A DNA stretch of 35,307 nucleotides, taken from NCBI GenBank assembly GCA_015499995.1, contig JADNRV010000435.1, positions 1 through 35,307 on the forward strand. Reading direction: 5' to 3'. The notes beneath the pieces are model-generated. The model saw nothing but the letters and a program-made list of their open reading frames with translations. It did no database searches and was not told the origin of the DNA. The number at the start of each line of letters is the position of its first letter. Position 1 is the stretch's first letter. Source of the DNA: Flammula alnicola (Eukaryota; Basidiomycota; Agaricomycetes; Agaricales; Strophariaceae). The position numbers and the translations under genes are program-made. This document shows positions 11,378-23,214 of the stretch, piece by piece.

Positions 11378-11723
11378 AGAGCAGGTTGGTGGGCTGGCCC
11401 AAAGTCCAGCTTCGTGCTCTAGCACGACGAACTGGTATTGTTTGCAGACTGAAAAGAGCGCACTTGTAGAGGAAGAGGTTGGGTACAGAACCCTGTTACT
11501 TAGAAGCCGATGTCCAAGAAAGGTGAAGCAAGCACGAGGCCTTGGAAGCTACAGAGATCACGCGAATATCACTTGATCGAATTGAGAGGCTACGTTAAGT
11601 TTGTTGCCAGCTAGTTTTCCGAATTCTGGGACAAGTAGCTTGTTAGCTTGTAAATATAAGAAATCTTTCTCCACAGTGGTGTGAAAATGTGTTTGACAAA
11701 ATTATGTACAGTTATATAGCTTA
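11378..11723. other. Intergenic region between the carrier and the RRN6-like gene
   Basis: About 345 bp between the carrier start and the stop of the gene behind it (both minus strand). It should hold the carrier promoter and the 3' untranslated region of the RRN6-like gene. A small plus-strand open frame at 11325-11576 has no family resemblance and is not called. Confidence 0.5.
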
Positions 11724-14700
11724 TTAGAAGCCTCCCAAACGCTTTTTAGCAGGTTTTTTCTTCAAAATTGGTCGTCCTCCATGGGGTCCAGGTAAAACTT
11801 GGGTGCTAATGGCAAGATCCTGTGAAGAACCCAACTGCGATGTTACCAGTGTGCTTCCAAGAGGTATGCCGGGATACGGCAGAAAAGGACCTTGAGACTG
11901 GACTTGTGCCACGGTCCTTGATGATGGTTCTGGTTGGGAAAAGGTAACCGTGTTTGATGCCAGAACTGGTGGCGGGCGTTGACTCTGGACAACGAGATTG
12001 CGAAGCTGATTTTGCGTGGCCGATTTACTTGGTTTTGTCGGCACCGGCATGTTTGCAGAATTATATGGATCCTGGTAAATATAGTCTTCTGGGTCGGCCG
12101 CGTCCCATCCTTGAAGAAGCAGGCGAACGCCTATTGGTATGTCTGGACTTTCCGGTGGTTTCCTTTCGCCTCCAGCAGGAACTGTGGAACTTTTTTCCAA
12201 CGGCTTCAAATAAGCAAATTCGATAGGAGGAGGTTCGTCTCCTAGAGACAAGGCTTCAGTCATAACCTCCAGCGTTTGATCAACTTCGCCACGTTTAAGG
12301 ATAGAAGTCTCGGAGTAGACATCAGACGACAGGGCGAGATCCAAAATTAATTGCTGGCAAGAATCCTGTTCGTATTCGCGAACCTTGCTTGAATGGTCGT
12401 CATCGTAAGAAAGATTGAATTTCTCCAAATAATCCATCAACTGGAGAGGGTCCGATTGAAATTCTTTATCAAGGCGTTGAAGAACGGGGGCGATAGAACA
12501 ACGCCAAGGAGCTTTAACCAATTGAGGAGACAATCTTCCCTGCTTAAATGCACGGTAGCCTCGTTTTGACTTTACAATACTTTCTGTAAGAAAGTCAGCT
12601 CTGCTGGCATTGCCGGGTTCATCACCCGCACAGAAGGCGATATCATAACTGATAGAGGCTCATTAGAATTTCTACTTTGATTTCATATCAAGGACTCACG
12701 TTGTCAGCATATGTTCCACAGGCAATTCTTTTGTCTGAAGGTAAGACGGAAAGTAATCCAACATTTGATAAACTGATTCTGCAGTTTCTTCTTCGAACGC
12801 TTCTGTTCCTTGGAAATGCTCGCGAAAAATGGCTGTGAATTGCAACTTCAATGACGGGATTGATAGGAAATCAAATGTGTTAAATATACCATCATAAGCT
12901 TGCTGGAGGTCAACTTGACTGAACTCTTGACGACCCATTGGACCTATGTCGGCTTGAAGTTTTCCGGTGGTTGCTGCTAAATTCTGCATGTCTTTCGTCA
13001 TATCTACCGTATAATCCATTTTACACTGCGATTCAGATGGCAGAACTTCGCTATAGCTGACTTCTCCCGTTTCAGCGAGCCGCACAAACCCAAGGCAATG
13101 GTCGTGGGCAGCAATTTGTTGGCCAATATGTGTTTGGTACATGCTGAACTCCGACGACAAGAAATATGGCGAAGTATTGAGTTGGATAACGTCGTCAACC
13201 GATCGAGAGACGTCATAAACTGTTATCACGCTGTTGTTCCGAGAGGTTAAAACCGTCACAGCTAAAGGCATGTCAGCTTGTGAGCATTAATTTTGAGAGT
13301 CAGATACTCACGATTATCTGACCATTGATCAAGATAACGAGTTGCAAGATATCGATCATATTGTCTTTCATGCGCATAGGCGAGTAATGGTCTACCAGGA
13401 AATCTCGTATCCATCCAGATAATCTGGTTTGTAGAGCACAGACGGAGAATGTTGTCCTTCTGGGAATCCTCTACATAAGTTAAGACATGTTTCCCCATTG
13501 ACAGGGAGAAGAGGTCGACGGCAAAATTCGTCTAAAGTAGACCTCAGAAAAGGATACAAGACGAAATTTTCAAAATGTTTCGTACCCGGGTATCCAATTG
13601 TACTACCCTCTTGCTCGACATAAGGAAGTAGTCGGAAGCGTTTGTACCAAGAGACAGGCGCCAAAATTGCCCCGCTTCCGACGACGAGTCTCTATCTTCG
13701 TGGAGTAAAGTTCTAATCCCAGACAGTCAATAAGAGTTCAGGGGAATCATAGTTCGCTGTTCTTACATCGCTTTTGTTTCATTAGATATATCCCAATTAA
13801 AGACCGTCCCGTTATCACCCACAGCCAGCAGTCCGGGCGCTGCGGGCGAATGCTTTATGTCGACGACAGTTTCGTTGCCCATCTCCTTACGACTCAAGGA
13901 CGCTAACCCCGTCACACTCGGTCTAGAGGATGAGTCGACGTGCTTCATATTGAATAGCTTAGTGCAACTGTAGGTGCGCACTGCTAGATTACTATCTATG
14001 AAAGTGTCAAATTCATTTAACATGGCTATTGAGAAAGGTATTCTGACCTTGCCAGTGACCTGTTTGGGATTTGGAGACGACGATTTGTTGAATGGGTGTG
14101 GGGAACGTGTGTAATGGGGCAGCTGACGGTTTGAAGACGACGTTCGACGCATCAGAGTAGCAGATTTCGGTAAAGTCTACTTTGCTCAGGTGAAACATAA
14201 AAAACCAATCATTCAGTGAATTACTCACTTAAATTTCGATTAGTCTCGCCAGTAGGAAACACGAGATATGACGTGTTTCTCGTGCCTTGGGGCTCGAATA
14301 TATCCAAGAGGTTGCCCAAGTAAGGATCAAAACTTCGAAGCTCTCGAGAGCGGATCGTGTCCTGGACCAGTTGATCCCGAATGAGTTCTGCTGGGATTTC
14401 AACATCGGGAACATAGGTACGAAGAAAATTCGCCTAGAAATTTTCGTGAGCCTTCCCGAGTGCCTGAATTGTCATATGGATAGTACCCCTTGTTCTGCAC
14501 GTTGTTGGGTATTTGTGCGCGCCGTTTCCAGTGGTAAAGCACGAGTTGCAGGGAAAATATTAACTTGTCTCCCAAACTTGAGACGCTTGTCGAGGGATTC
14601 TAATGACCACGGATTCAGCATGGCGTGCCAACGCAAATTAGGCATTCCTCACTATACACAGTGTTTGAAGGTTTCGTCACAAAAACCCAGCTTAGGTGTT

Positions 14701-14842
14701 TATTATCGTCCTCCGATAATGTTGCAGCTCCAACCAAGCCTTGCTCTAGGTTGGGGTAGTGCCGATTCTGTTCTTTAACCACACCATTACGCTTGGTGGG
14801 AAGAGAACTTTTGGTTCTTTCATCTCTCGGCCACAAAGCCAT
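11724..14842 (-). CDS. RNA polymerase I-specific initiation factor, RRN6/TAF1C-like
   Basis: Probable core-factor subunit that recruits RNA polymerase I to the rDNA promoter in the nucleolus. Nine exons: 14653-14842, 14487-14599, 14229-14433, 14048-14176, 13767-13995, 13586-13712, 13312-13531, 12700-13261, 11724-12648; phases close to 899 aa. An N-terminal WD40-like half contains LLAVGDNGTVFNWDISNE, GQFWRLSLGTNASDYFLMSS and IIWMDTRFPGRPLLAYAHER, the last close to the Rrn6/TAF1C consensus of a tryptophan followed by an R-x-PGRPLL run. The C-terminal half is helical and low-complexity, ending in the basic tail KKKPAKKRLGGF seen in Rrn6 relatives. It starts 153 bp from a mitoribosomal gene on the other strand. 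Family assignment is from recognised motifs, not a search. Confidence 0.75.
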
Positions 14843-14995
14843 TCCATTGAAGCAGCAAGATCGCGAGAATTTTGGAAGAAGCAGAAGGAAAGAGAGGCGG
14901 TCGAAATTGGATGGTTTACGCCTAAATTTGAATATTTGAAGTCCGACAAGTCACTCACTTTCTTCTGCTCTAACTTTAACGCCAACTGGACGCTC
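14843..14995. promoter_or_regulatory. Shared divergent promoter of the RRN6-like gene and uL3m
   Basis: Only 153 bp lie between the two start codons, so the promoters must overlap. An open frame runs through it on the plus strand upstream of the uL3m start, but it gives no credible targeting peptide and overlaps the other gene's leader. Confidence 0.55.
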
Positions 14996-16183
14996 ATGCT
15001 TGGGCTTCGTACGGTGTGCGGACGCCGACAGCTGAACCTCCTGCAATTGAGGCAGCTACATGCTTCCATTACGGCGAACGCCCCTTCTGTAGAACCAGCT
15101 TCAAACACTCCCGATGACACAACACCAGCAGAGGTCGCGCCTAAGAAATGGACTCCAAACTCAATCCGGACAGGACTCATTGCTCGTAAACGTGGAATGA
15201 CTGCACTCTGGAACGATCAAGGGGTTCGGATTCCAGTCACAATTTTGCAAGTCAGCATTTATTTGCTCTGTAGACGGTCATTTCCCAATTAACCTTACCC
15301 TAGCTGGAAAACTGTCAAGTTACGGCCAATATCAAAACAATAAGGCGAGACCAGTCGATATATCATGCTGTTCAAGTTGCTGCATCGGACCGTCCTGTGA
15401 AAACGACGACGAAACAAATGCTTGGACACTTCCGGAAGGCCCAGGTTCCTCCGAAAAGAATAGTCAAGGAATTTCCTGTGTCACCAGACGCGCTTGTACC
15501 CGTCGGTGAGTTTCTGCATATAGTCCTCTTCTCCTGAAGGGATCTAACATATCTACAATAAAGGAACAACCCTATCTGCGATACATTTTGTTCCTGGTCA
15601 ATTTGTTGATGTAGTCGCCAATTCGTGAGTTTAGCTCCTGAACGCTCTCGGAACACGCTAACAATGGAATTAGCATCGGAAAGGGCTTCCAGGGTGGAAT
15701 GAAACGATGGGGCTTCCATGGTCTCGCTGCTAGTCATGGTGTTTCTATATCCCATAGGTCTTCAGGTTCTACTGGACAGCATCAGGTACGAAGGTCCATT
15801 ATCAAAAAGAGTCTGAACGTTGAACTCTTTTTCAGGACCCGGGGCGAATCTTTCCAGGAAAGAAAATGGCAGGTCACATGGGCAACAAGCGTATCACTAC
15901 CCAAAACCTTCCGGTCGTTCGTGTCGACACTTCACTTAACCTCATCTTCGTGAAAGGGACGGTCCCTGGCGTGGATGACGCTCATGTGCTTATTCGGGAT
16001 GCGAAGAAAAAGATGGTTGCACTCAGTAATCATAACCAGGTGAAAGGCCTTTACGAGAAAGTTCTGCCAAAAGGTGTAGATGACCTCCCCTTCCCAGCTG
16101 GAACTGCCGAGCTGGCAGCGACTTTACCTCCTGTGATCGAGGCTCCTTCGTACCGCAGGAGTCCCTTCCTTCCCCTCGAGTAA
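14996..16183 (+). CDS. MRPL3: Mitochondrial large-subunit ribosomal protein uL3m
   Basis: Structural protein of the mitochondrial large ribosomal subunit (MRPL9 in budding yeast). Five exons: 14996-15250, 15304-15505, 15564-15624, 15674-15785, 15836-16183; phases close to 325 aa. The N-terminus [20 protein letters not shown] is arginine-rich and free of acidic residues, as expected of a matrix-targeting peptide, which is why the ATG at 14996 is preferred to the in-frame ATG at 14759. The uL3 core is unmistakable: [71 protein letters not shown] and [12 protein letters not shown] fungal C-terminal extension follows the core. Confidence 0.95.
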
Positions 16184-16371
16184 CTTCGTAGAAGACTAAT
16201 ATAATCTATCTCAAACTAATGGGCATTTGACGGTGTAATTGCCCTCGCCAGAAAAAAATTGAGGCAGGTAATGGCCGGGCCGAATGCACCGAGCATGATC
16301 CATCTAGTTTTGGAAATTCTCTTGCGCAATTTTACTCTCAACCCTACCGTTTCGTACCGGGATACCCCACA

Positions 16372-17281
16372 ATGACTCGCGCCTGGACGCAGGAGGAGAT
16401 CGTCAACTGGAAAGAGGGGAGGGATAAACAGAGGAGAAAGCAAGGACTCCCTCCATTCGACGAACTTGACGCCAACGAGAAAAAAACTGCGTTGGAGGCA
16501 CAACGAACAGAGCTTTTCCAAAGCACCCAACTCACCCTGAGGTCGATGGCGTGGCCACTGTGGAGATATCCCTTGTCTGCCTACCCTGCACCTCGTTCTG
16601 GTACTCTTGAACTTCCTCGAAATTACCTCTCTCCTTCTGGTTGCGATCGGGTGAGTGGACCGTTTACGTAGTGTTTTGAAAACCACCAATCGTTTACAGT
16701 TGAAATTCAGAGAAGGTGACAATCTGAACTCGCTCACCTACCAATATTATGACGAGGTCGTCGATCCGGTATCATATCCCGGAAATAATTTTGTCACCGA
16801 TAGCGCAATTCAACCAAAGAGGTCAGTGCCCTTCCAGCTCTGCGACGAATTAACGATCTGAATGCCGTCGACTTTTCGAAATAGGCACGAATACCTCGGA
16901 CCTTCTCCAAAGGTAGCGGGATATCGTTTCACACAAGGCATCGCAGAGGTCGCATTTTGGGATGACCATTTGAAGACGACGTGGATTGGAAAACGTCGAT
17001 GGGACGTTGAGCTTGAATTTGACCCAGTGGTTGAAGGTTGGTTTGTGGTTGAACATACTTAGATTCCATACGACAGATACGTAGGCCTTCCACCTTCTCA
17101 AGCCAACAGTCCTGGTAAGAGATGTTTGTCGGCTTGGGTGTTGAAAGTATTTTCCACTGACTTCTCATCATCAGGTATCAACCGTCTCCATTCACCTATC
17201 GGCACCTCACATCAAGTCAACCGCGCCCAAGGTGCTCGTAACACTGGATGGCAGTCAGTCTCGATCTCAACATTGCGTTGA
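16372..17281 (+). CDS. Hypothetical protein, family not recognised
   Basis: Five proposed exons: 16372-16650, 16700-16821, 16885-17005, 17063-17114, 17175-17281, giving 226 aa. The N-terminus is charged and helical (MTRAWTQEEIVNWKEGRDKQ, with a lysine/arginine-rich follow-up), then a tryptophan- and proline-rich middle with PLWRYPLSAYPAPRSG, then WIGKRRW and the late segment YDRYVGLPPSQANSPGINR. Four junctions have clear signals. The intron before exon 4 is the weak one: the best in-phase choice is 17006-17062 (57 nt, GTTGAG donor), while a donor at 17037 gives a frame that stops soon after. No signal peptide or membrane span is apparent. Codon use (many third-position C) supports coding. It is not a shadow of the neighbouring genes. 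Confidence 0.55.
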
Positions 17282-18055
17282 AATTGACCAGTTTCTGTAG
17301 ATGTGCAAGTCAGTCACTTCTACCACACGCTTCAATGGTTGTAGTCATTCTTCGACATACACGTCGTATGAGGACTGCCGAAAAAAGCACTGCGCCCTCA
17401 GCACCTGGCACCCCTATACATGCAACAGACTGAGAGGCGCAGTTGCGGGGTGTACTAATGCAATTCACAACAGGCCTGTGGGCCACCACGCCTGCAGTCA
17501 GATTACGGAACAAACTTCGGGGGCATCCGTCGAATATGCCACTACCTTGCGATACATGCTCCCGTGGTTGAGCTAGGCCCTCCAAAGTATAAGCCACAAA
17601 ACTCCAAGTTTCCCACTCTTTCGCGTCATGTTCTTTCATTCCTGTAATCCTGAAGTACCTGTACGAATTTGTCGGGTGGTATGAGGATGATCGTTGTGTC
17701 ACAATTCATGTCAAATCACAATTAAATTTCCACAACATTGTCGAAACGCGAGTAATACCGTAAAGTTCGTCAGACTTGGCAAGAAGATCCCAAAAGACAC
17801 CCTTGAGCTAAACTAGAAGATGGAATAGAGGAGAAAAGAGAATATTGGTAAGTATCTGACAAGCAAAGCAAGTCCCCTGACTGACGTCATATGTGCATGT
17901 GGCCGAGACGGCTGTGACGGGGAAAATGTTATTACCCCCGCGTCCAGGAGCTGGGCATTGGCAACTTTTGCTGACTCTTCTCACTACTCACCTTAAACCA
18001 TGTAGCCTTCAAATTGAACAAGGTCGATTCTACCACAAAACCTACGACCAACGCC
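17282..18055. other. Gene-poor stretch
   Basis: About 770 bp with only short open frames on both strands, the longest being 17310-17702 on the minus strand. None has a recognisable motif, repeat structure or splice pattern. It probably contains the 3' region of the hypothetical gene and the promoter of the next gene. Confidence 0.45.
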
Positions 18056-19148
18056 ATGAAACCCACACAATCAAATGAGTCACGAGAAGTTAATTCTCTG
18101 TTGCACACTTTGCGGCGAGTAAATCATGTGTTTTGTGAGTTGGTAATGCCAACTGAACTTCAAACCTTTTATCAGAGGCGAGCAATTCCGCCACCTGCAG
18201 AACGTCAGGCAGTCACGGACGCACCTGTCATTGCTACGAAATTACAATGCTCCGACATTGCCAATCGGTCTGAGGATGCCTGATTATGATCCAAACTCAA
18301 CGGATGCGTCTCCTCGGCAAAACACACTCGCTTCCTACTCGGGGCCTGCTCCACCCAAGAGTTGGAGGCCCTCGCCTGAAAAAGAGGACCACGAGACAGT
18401 TGCATGGCGCGCTCGGGCTCTCAGTCTTGCAGCCTCGTACCTGGGAAATTTTACGGAGACACCTCGAGTGCCATCTCTGGCATTATTGTGCTTGAAGATG
18501 ATCTTGTCGAATTGCACAAGCAGCACAGAGTTCCGAGAGGACGTGGTGCCGTATATACCTCCCCATTTGCGCCGCGATGTCATCCGGTACTGCGCCATAC
18601 ACTCGCCTTTGCCTAATTGGAAGCTGTATGCTTTATTCAACCCACAGGGAAATGCCGATGGTGAGATACTCATCATGGGCCCAACAGCTTCCCTTCATGA
18701 TGATCACTTCCTCCGAGGAAGGCAACCTTCAGAGGAATCCAATTCTTCGATAAAACCCACAACTAAACCTGAAGATGATCAGGATTGGGAGTCGGAAGAC
18801 CTTTCAGATACGCCCCTGCTTTCTCTCATACTAGTGTCAACTCGTTTGCCTACGTCGACGTTGTTTGCATTTCCACCAACCATAACCCGTCTGGCTCTCA
18901 TCGACCTTTCCACGTCTGTGCCCCTTCACAGATTGCCGAAGATATGCCCTTTGCTCGTCTTGCTAGATCTCTCGTATAACGTTTGGCTCAAAGATCCAAT
19001 GGGAGAAGGAGGCAACTCCTTAGAAAAGGTCCCCTGGACACGTTGGAACCATCTTGAGGTTCTGGGCCTGAGAGACTGCTATATATCGGATGGCTTATTA
19101 CAAAGGGTCAACAAAGGAAGATGGGATGATGTTAAGGTAGTTCGATAG
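18056..19148 (+). CDS. Leucine-rich-repeat-like hypothetical protein
   Basis: The long frame from 18183 to 19148 is coding. The first ATG inside it is at 18276, but the codons before it (including QSRTHLSLLRNYNAPTLPIG) also look coding. A small exon 18056-18118 joined across a 64-nt intron to an acceptor at 18182 would add an N-terminus and give 342 aa. The C-terminal third has irregular leucine-rich repeats: TRLALIDLSTSVPLHRLP, KICPLLVLLDLSYNVWL and WNHLEVLGLRDCYISDGLL. The middle has an acidic linker (KPEDDQDWESEDLSD). The end may also be spliced, because the last codons read AAG GTAGTT. LRRs usually mediate protein binding; no further role can be named. It converges on the LisH-CTLH gene. 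Confidence 0.6.
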
Positions 19149-19397
19149 TCAGCGATGTCTTGTGTGCGACTTGCATCATAGAATATTATGCAGGAGACAG
19201 AAGAATTCCCTCGTAGTTCCAATATTTGTCTATTGCCAAGAAGGTTCAATATGCCCCTGCATTGTATGGTATAAAGGCCTCAAGCTCGTCACAAAGAAGA
19301 AAGAGAAATTTGTATGATGTTCATGAATGGGATCAATATTACTACAGGGTACAGCGGGAGTCAATAACTTTACGATCTTCCAAAGTCAGGTAAAATT

Positions 19398-20641
19398 CTA
19401 TGATTTCACATCCAGAAACTGGTGCAAATCAAACGTAGGGACGATCTACACGGCGGTCAGCTTTTGTACATAGAAGAGGGCAAGTGAGCCTTACGTTATT
19501 ATCGGCGCCGTCGGTCGGGGTTGCTTTACTACTCCTGGGCGGTAGAACGGCGCCTGGTCGCGCTTTCACCCCAAACTCGTGTGCAGATTGCCACAGCAGG
19601 TGCGTGTATCGTGTAAATAATTCGATAGACGAAACTAGAGGTCGGCCGGTCCTTTCTGAAGCGAAATTGTTAGACGACACTATTCTTGAGATGAGAATGC
19701 ACAACTCACTCAGAATGGCGCGGTTAATCTGGTCAGCGACAGCCTCTCGTCTTTCCAAAGTCAAATATTTCGCCATAGAACTTTCCTCTGGCACCTTATA
19801 GGCCAACAATCCACCTACATTCTCTAATTCTTTCAGATACGTCGCTCGATCAGCTGGGTTGGGTAATGTATTCGAGAAGGCGTATAACTTCTGCGCTCGG
19901 GTGAGCAGAGACATTTGCTGCTCGAAATAGTCTGGGCTCTCCTCAGGTTGTGCAGGATTCGCTGAAGGGGATGTCGGACCCGGAGATTCTAATTTTGCCG
20001 TGCCTGATTTGGGTGGGTATTCCAGTGGTACAGTCCGACAAGCCTCGCTAAAGGCCAGGATGCGCAGGTTCAAGTTGAGATGAGCAGGCTCTGTGGACGT
20101 AGATGAGACGTATTCCATATTGCTTGTTGAAGGTCGAGATTCGGTGCTTTCGGATACGGCAGCAGCTACATCCTCCGACAAGACTGTAGGAAAGTGTGTG
20201 TTGAGAAGACTTATCGCATCATCAACTCGACCGGACATGATCTGTGTTCGTATTTCTGGCAAGATTTTTATATTTCAGCCACTTGAAACCATTATGTATG
20301 AAAGAAGATAACATACCTTGGCGAAGTTCGACCTGCTTAAGGAGAGTCTCGAAACTTTCCCTTGAGCCACTGCCATTAGCACCTTCAGTGGATTTGTCGG
20401 CGCTAACGTCTTCGATGATTTCGTCTCCATCGGCATCAAGTTGACGGATAGTACTGTCCCTGTTGAATGCACTCGCAGTACGAGTATAGCAGCTATGGCA
20501 CAAGTAATCAAGGACCAGAGAACGCTAGAAAACATGCAGCATAAGTAAGGGCCCTCTCATGCACACGGGAGCAAATTCAGGATCGCGTACCAATTGGTAT
20601 GGTGTGGGATTCACTAACGAGGCCGAACTTAAGCTGGACAT
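19398..20641 (-). CDS. LisH-CTLH-CRA domain protein (GID/CTLH complex, RanBP9 C-terminus-like)
   Basis: Probably a scaffold of the GID/CTLH E3 ubiquitin ligase, or a RanBP9/10-type protein lacking the SPRY domain. Five exons: 20591-20641, 20317-20524, 19710-20255, 19495-19655, 19398-19445; phases close to 337 aa. LisH is at residues 18-45 (LVLDYLCHSCYTRTASAFNR). CTLH follows with ELRQEIRTQIMSGRVDDAIS and LLNTHFPTVL. The CRA part has LTRAQKLYAFSNTLPNPADR and LENVGGLLAYKVPEESSMAK. A serine/threonine-rich insert separates CTLH from CRA. The chain ends PTFDLHQFLDVKS, specified by a 48-nt last exon after a 49-nt intron; reading through that intron gives a worse C-terminus. Confidence 0.85.
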
Positions 20642-20982
20642 TTCTCGAGTCGGAACACCTAGACTTGCGAGTAAGTCAAGTCAAGTGGCAAGTGGTAATG
20701 AAGGAAGGTTGTTGACAGTTCTATGGAGGTCCATAGTCAAGCTCACGCGGCAAAGGTGTGCCTCTAAGGAACACCTTCACCCCGGGCACACCACGTGAGA
20801 CCGAGATTCAAGCAACAATATAATATTAATAGCCTCTCGTAGCACTCCCATGCAAATATACTATTAGACAGGTTTGGTATGTATGATGGAACTCACTCCG
20901 ACGTAATCTACAATTGCAAGACTCTGAAGAGTCTGATAAATGCCAAAATAACAGATAGCAAGAAGCACAATAACACGGCATT
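20642..20982. other. Intergenic region between the CTLH and PQ-loop genes
   Basis: 341 bp between two minus-strand genes. It should contain the CTLH gene promoter and the PQ-loop gene 3' end. No gene or notable structure is seen. Confidence 0.5.
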
Positions 20983-22870
20983 CTAAGCGACACTGCGCGT
21001 ATGGGAAGTCCGACCTCTATTCGTGATGGCAGAGTCGGGGTGCGCCGAAAGTGCATCACCAGAAAGTAGCCCAGCCTCCTCTTCGTCCAGCACTCTGACA
21101 TGCGCCGATGCGTGGCGTTTATGTCGAGGTTTGTAGCAGAATGACTGCGCTACGATGGTGATATCAAACATGAGAGTACCTCCGCTACCTAGCAGGTATC
21201 TAATCGAAATTGTCAAACACAGACCACTGAAAGCTGTAATAATACACGTACGGTATACTTTCTCTGAGGAATTGTGACGACTCCGGAGGTGGGAGGAGCC
21301 GTCTGGGAGACGCAAGGATAGAAGACACATAGAAGCAGTTGCCAAGAAACGCGAATACGAACAAATACATGGAGAGGCCCTACATACATCATGGTTAGCA
21401 CGGTCGTACATGAGTGGTGTTAATAGAGACATCTCCACCTCTACTGATTTTCTAACATACTGTACAACTAATCAGTCAATGAAGTGGGTCATAGAAGCTA
21501 TGAGACTTACATTTTTCCAGATTTGGGGTAGTCGTGATGTGAGATAAAGAGTTGTACAGAGCCAAGCAAAGATTCGGCCAAGAATTTGTTCGGATGAGGG
21601 GTCTTCATGAGGTTCCTCTGGGAGTCCATATTCCATGTCTGAATTGAGAGCGGCGAAGTCGAGATCATATTCATCGGAATCTAGGTCACGCGTTGAAAGT
21701 GTGTCGCGGTTATTTAGAGCGATAGCTATTGGATTTCCGACTTGATGATTGTTTCGCGAAAGCACGCGCCCGATATTCGTTGTACTGCTGGATGGCATGC
21801 TCCTTTGGCCAGCCAGAGTTCCAATACCAAAGAGCATCCATGCACCTAGGAAAACCATAGTCGATCCTTTACGAGACGCTCGAGAGCCCCGGCTGGAGAC
21901 GATAGGTGACAGAGATTCCGTGGAATCGAGGAGAGGATCAGAATCTCGGTGTGAGTGACGATGGAGTCCATCTGGACTCGTGGCATGCTCATCGGACAGA
22001 ATGTGTAGAGCCGTGGGGGTAGCGGATCTGATAGGTTGTCCGACACTAGCCGCTCGACCTCGATGGCGTTCGATGCTCCACGAGACTCGTTTTGCATAAT
22101 CCCTTCCGCCTTCCGAATGGAAACTATCCAACATTCCCGCTGGGATATTTTCTTCATGATCCTCTTCTTCCCTTACGAGTGATGTGCTACCACTCGACCC
22201 ATCATATCCATGCCGCCGACCTGTTCTGGTCGAATGACGGGTAGAAGGCCTTCGTAGGCCATCCTGTTCGTCTTGTTGCGCTGCTAAAGCGGCTGCTGCT
22301 GCCACATTTGACGCAGCCGCTGATAGAGCGCGGTATCTCGACGCGCCTCTGTCAACAGACATTCGTCGAATTGCAGCCGGAGATGTGGCAGCGCGAATGT
22401 GACCTAACACAGACGGGGGACCTTTCGGAGGCTTGTAGTAGTAGAAATACTGCGCAACCAGCATGAAATCGACGCATACAAAGTATGTCGCCAACCATTT
22501 CTACAAAAAAGTTAGTTCCGGAGGTAAATATCGGCTCAGAAGGACTATAGGCACCTGAAATGGGAGCTGATGCGTCAAGATACAGCCAACGAGATTGGAG
22601 ATGTCGCCTTTGAAAAACATAGATTAGTTCAGAAGGAAATAGATGGAGTCTCTATGTTGTACCTAATAGCCAGTTGGCAAGAAATGGCAAAGCAAGGCCC
22701 TCACACGACTGCAAATTAATGTTTTCAACTACCTGGCTAAAAGCGGGCGGTTAGACTTGGACGACAACACCAGGGACAGAGAAGAGGCAAGCTTACGGGA
22801 ATTGAGCCCCGAGCCAACATCCTATAGACGCATAGCCCAGGATATCGCTCAGCGATAAGGACTCGAACAT
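20983..22870 (-). CDS. PQ-loop repeat vacuolar amino-acid transporter (Ypq1/SLC66A1-like)
   Basis: A seven-helix PQ-loop protein, expected in the vacuolar membrane exporting cationic amino acids. Seven exons: 22797-22870, 22663-22736, 22555-22607, 21511-22500, 21439-21459, 21252-21379, 20983-21199; phases close to 518 aa. PQ loop 1 is AQFPQVVENINLQSCEGLAL; PQ loop 2 is TSRLPQIWKN (PQ at 392-393), continuing YVRKSVEGLSM over a 21-nt exon. Between them lies an unusually long hydrophilic insert of roughly 270 residues, rich in Ser, Arg and His with poly-Ala (SNVAAAAALAAQQ), carried in one 990-nt exon. The C-terminal tail contains acidic DEEEAGLLSG, which resembles a dileucine-type sorting signal. 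It is divergent from LIN1. Confidence 0.88.
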
Positions 22871-23214
22871 AATGTTAGGAAGAAGCCTGAGAGCCGAAGA
22901 AGGAACACTCTGTAACTCCCACTGCCGACAGATCCTTCCTTTTCGGGTTATCACAGTCGCAGCGGTCCGGCTCGCCCATCGCCTTCAAAAAAAATCACAA
23001 AATACTTACAATATAATCTCAAGCAACCATAGAAATGGAATTTTATCTGACAGTTAAGAATAGCGTTCAACCCAACAGAAACGGCAGCTGCAATCTCGAT
23101 TCTCGAGGACAGAGGTTCTCCATAAAGCCACCTCCCAACGTCATTCGCTTACAACAGGCACAAATACGCCGATCTCGTGAATCGGGGATTCACAATTCCA
23201 ACTTCACAATTACC
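22871..23214. promoter_or_regulatory. Divergent promoter region of the PQ-loop gene and LIN1
   Basis: 344 bp between start codons on opposite strands. The LIN1 frame stays open upstream to 23035, but the ATG at 23215 sits in a near-ideal ACCATGG context and starts the conserved protein, so the upstream part is treated as leader. Confidence 0.5.

Noticed and set aside
14615..14640. Second possible start of the RRN6-like protein inside its first intron
   Set aside because: A 53-nt intron (14600-14652) with a GTGAGG donor joins the better N-terminus, MALWPRDERTK, in phase.
14759..14995. N-terminal extension of uL3m from the ATG at 14759
   Set aside because: It overlaps the coding start of the divergent RRN6-like gene and gives no targeting peptide; the ATG at 14996 does.
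17310..17702. 130-aa minus-strand open frame
   Set aside because: No motif, no splice context and poor codon character; treated as chance.
16000..21000. tRNA, rRNA, CRISPR or transposon signals
   Set aside because: Looked for in the gene-poor gaps; no cloverleaf, array, terminal inverted repeat or transposase text was seen, though a dedicated scan was not possible.
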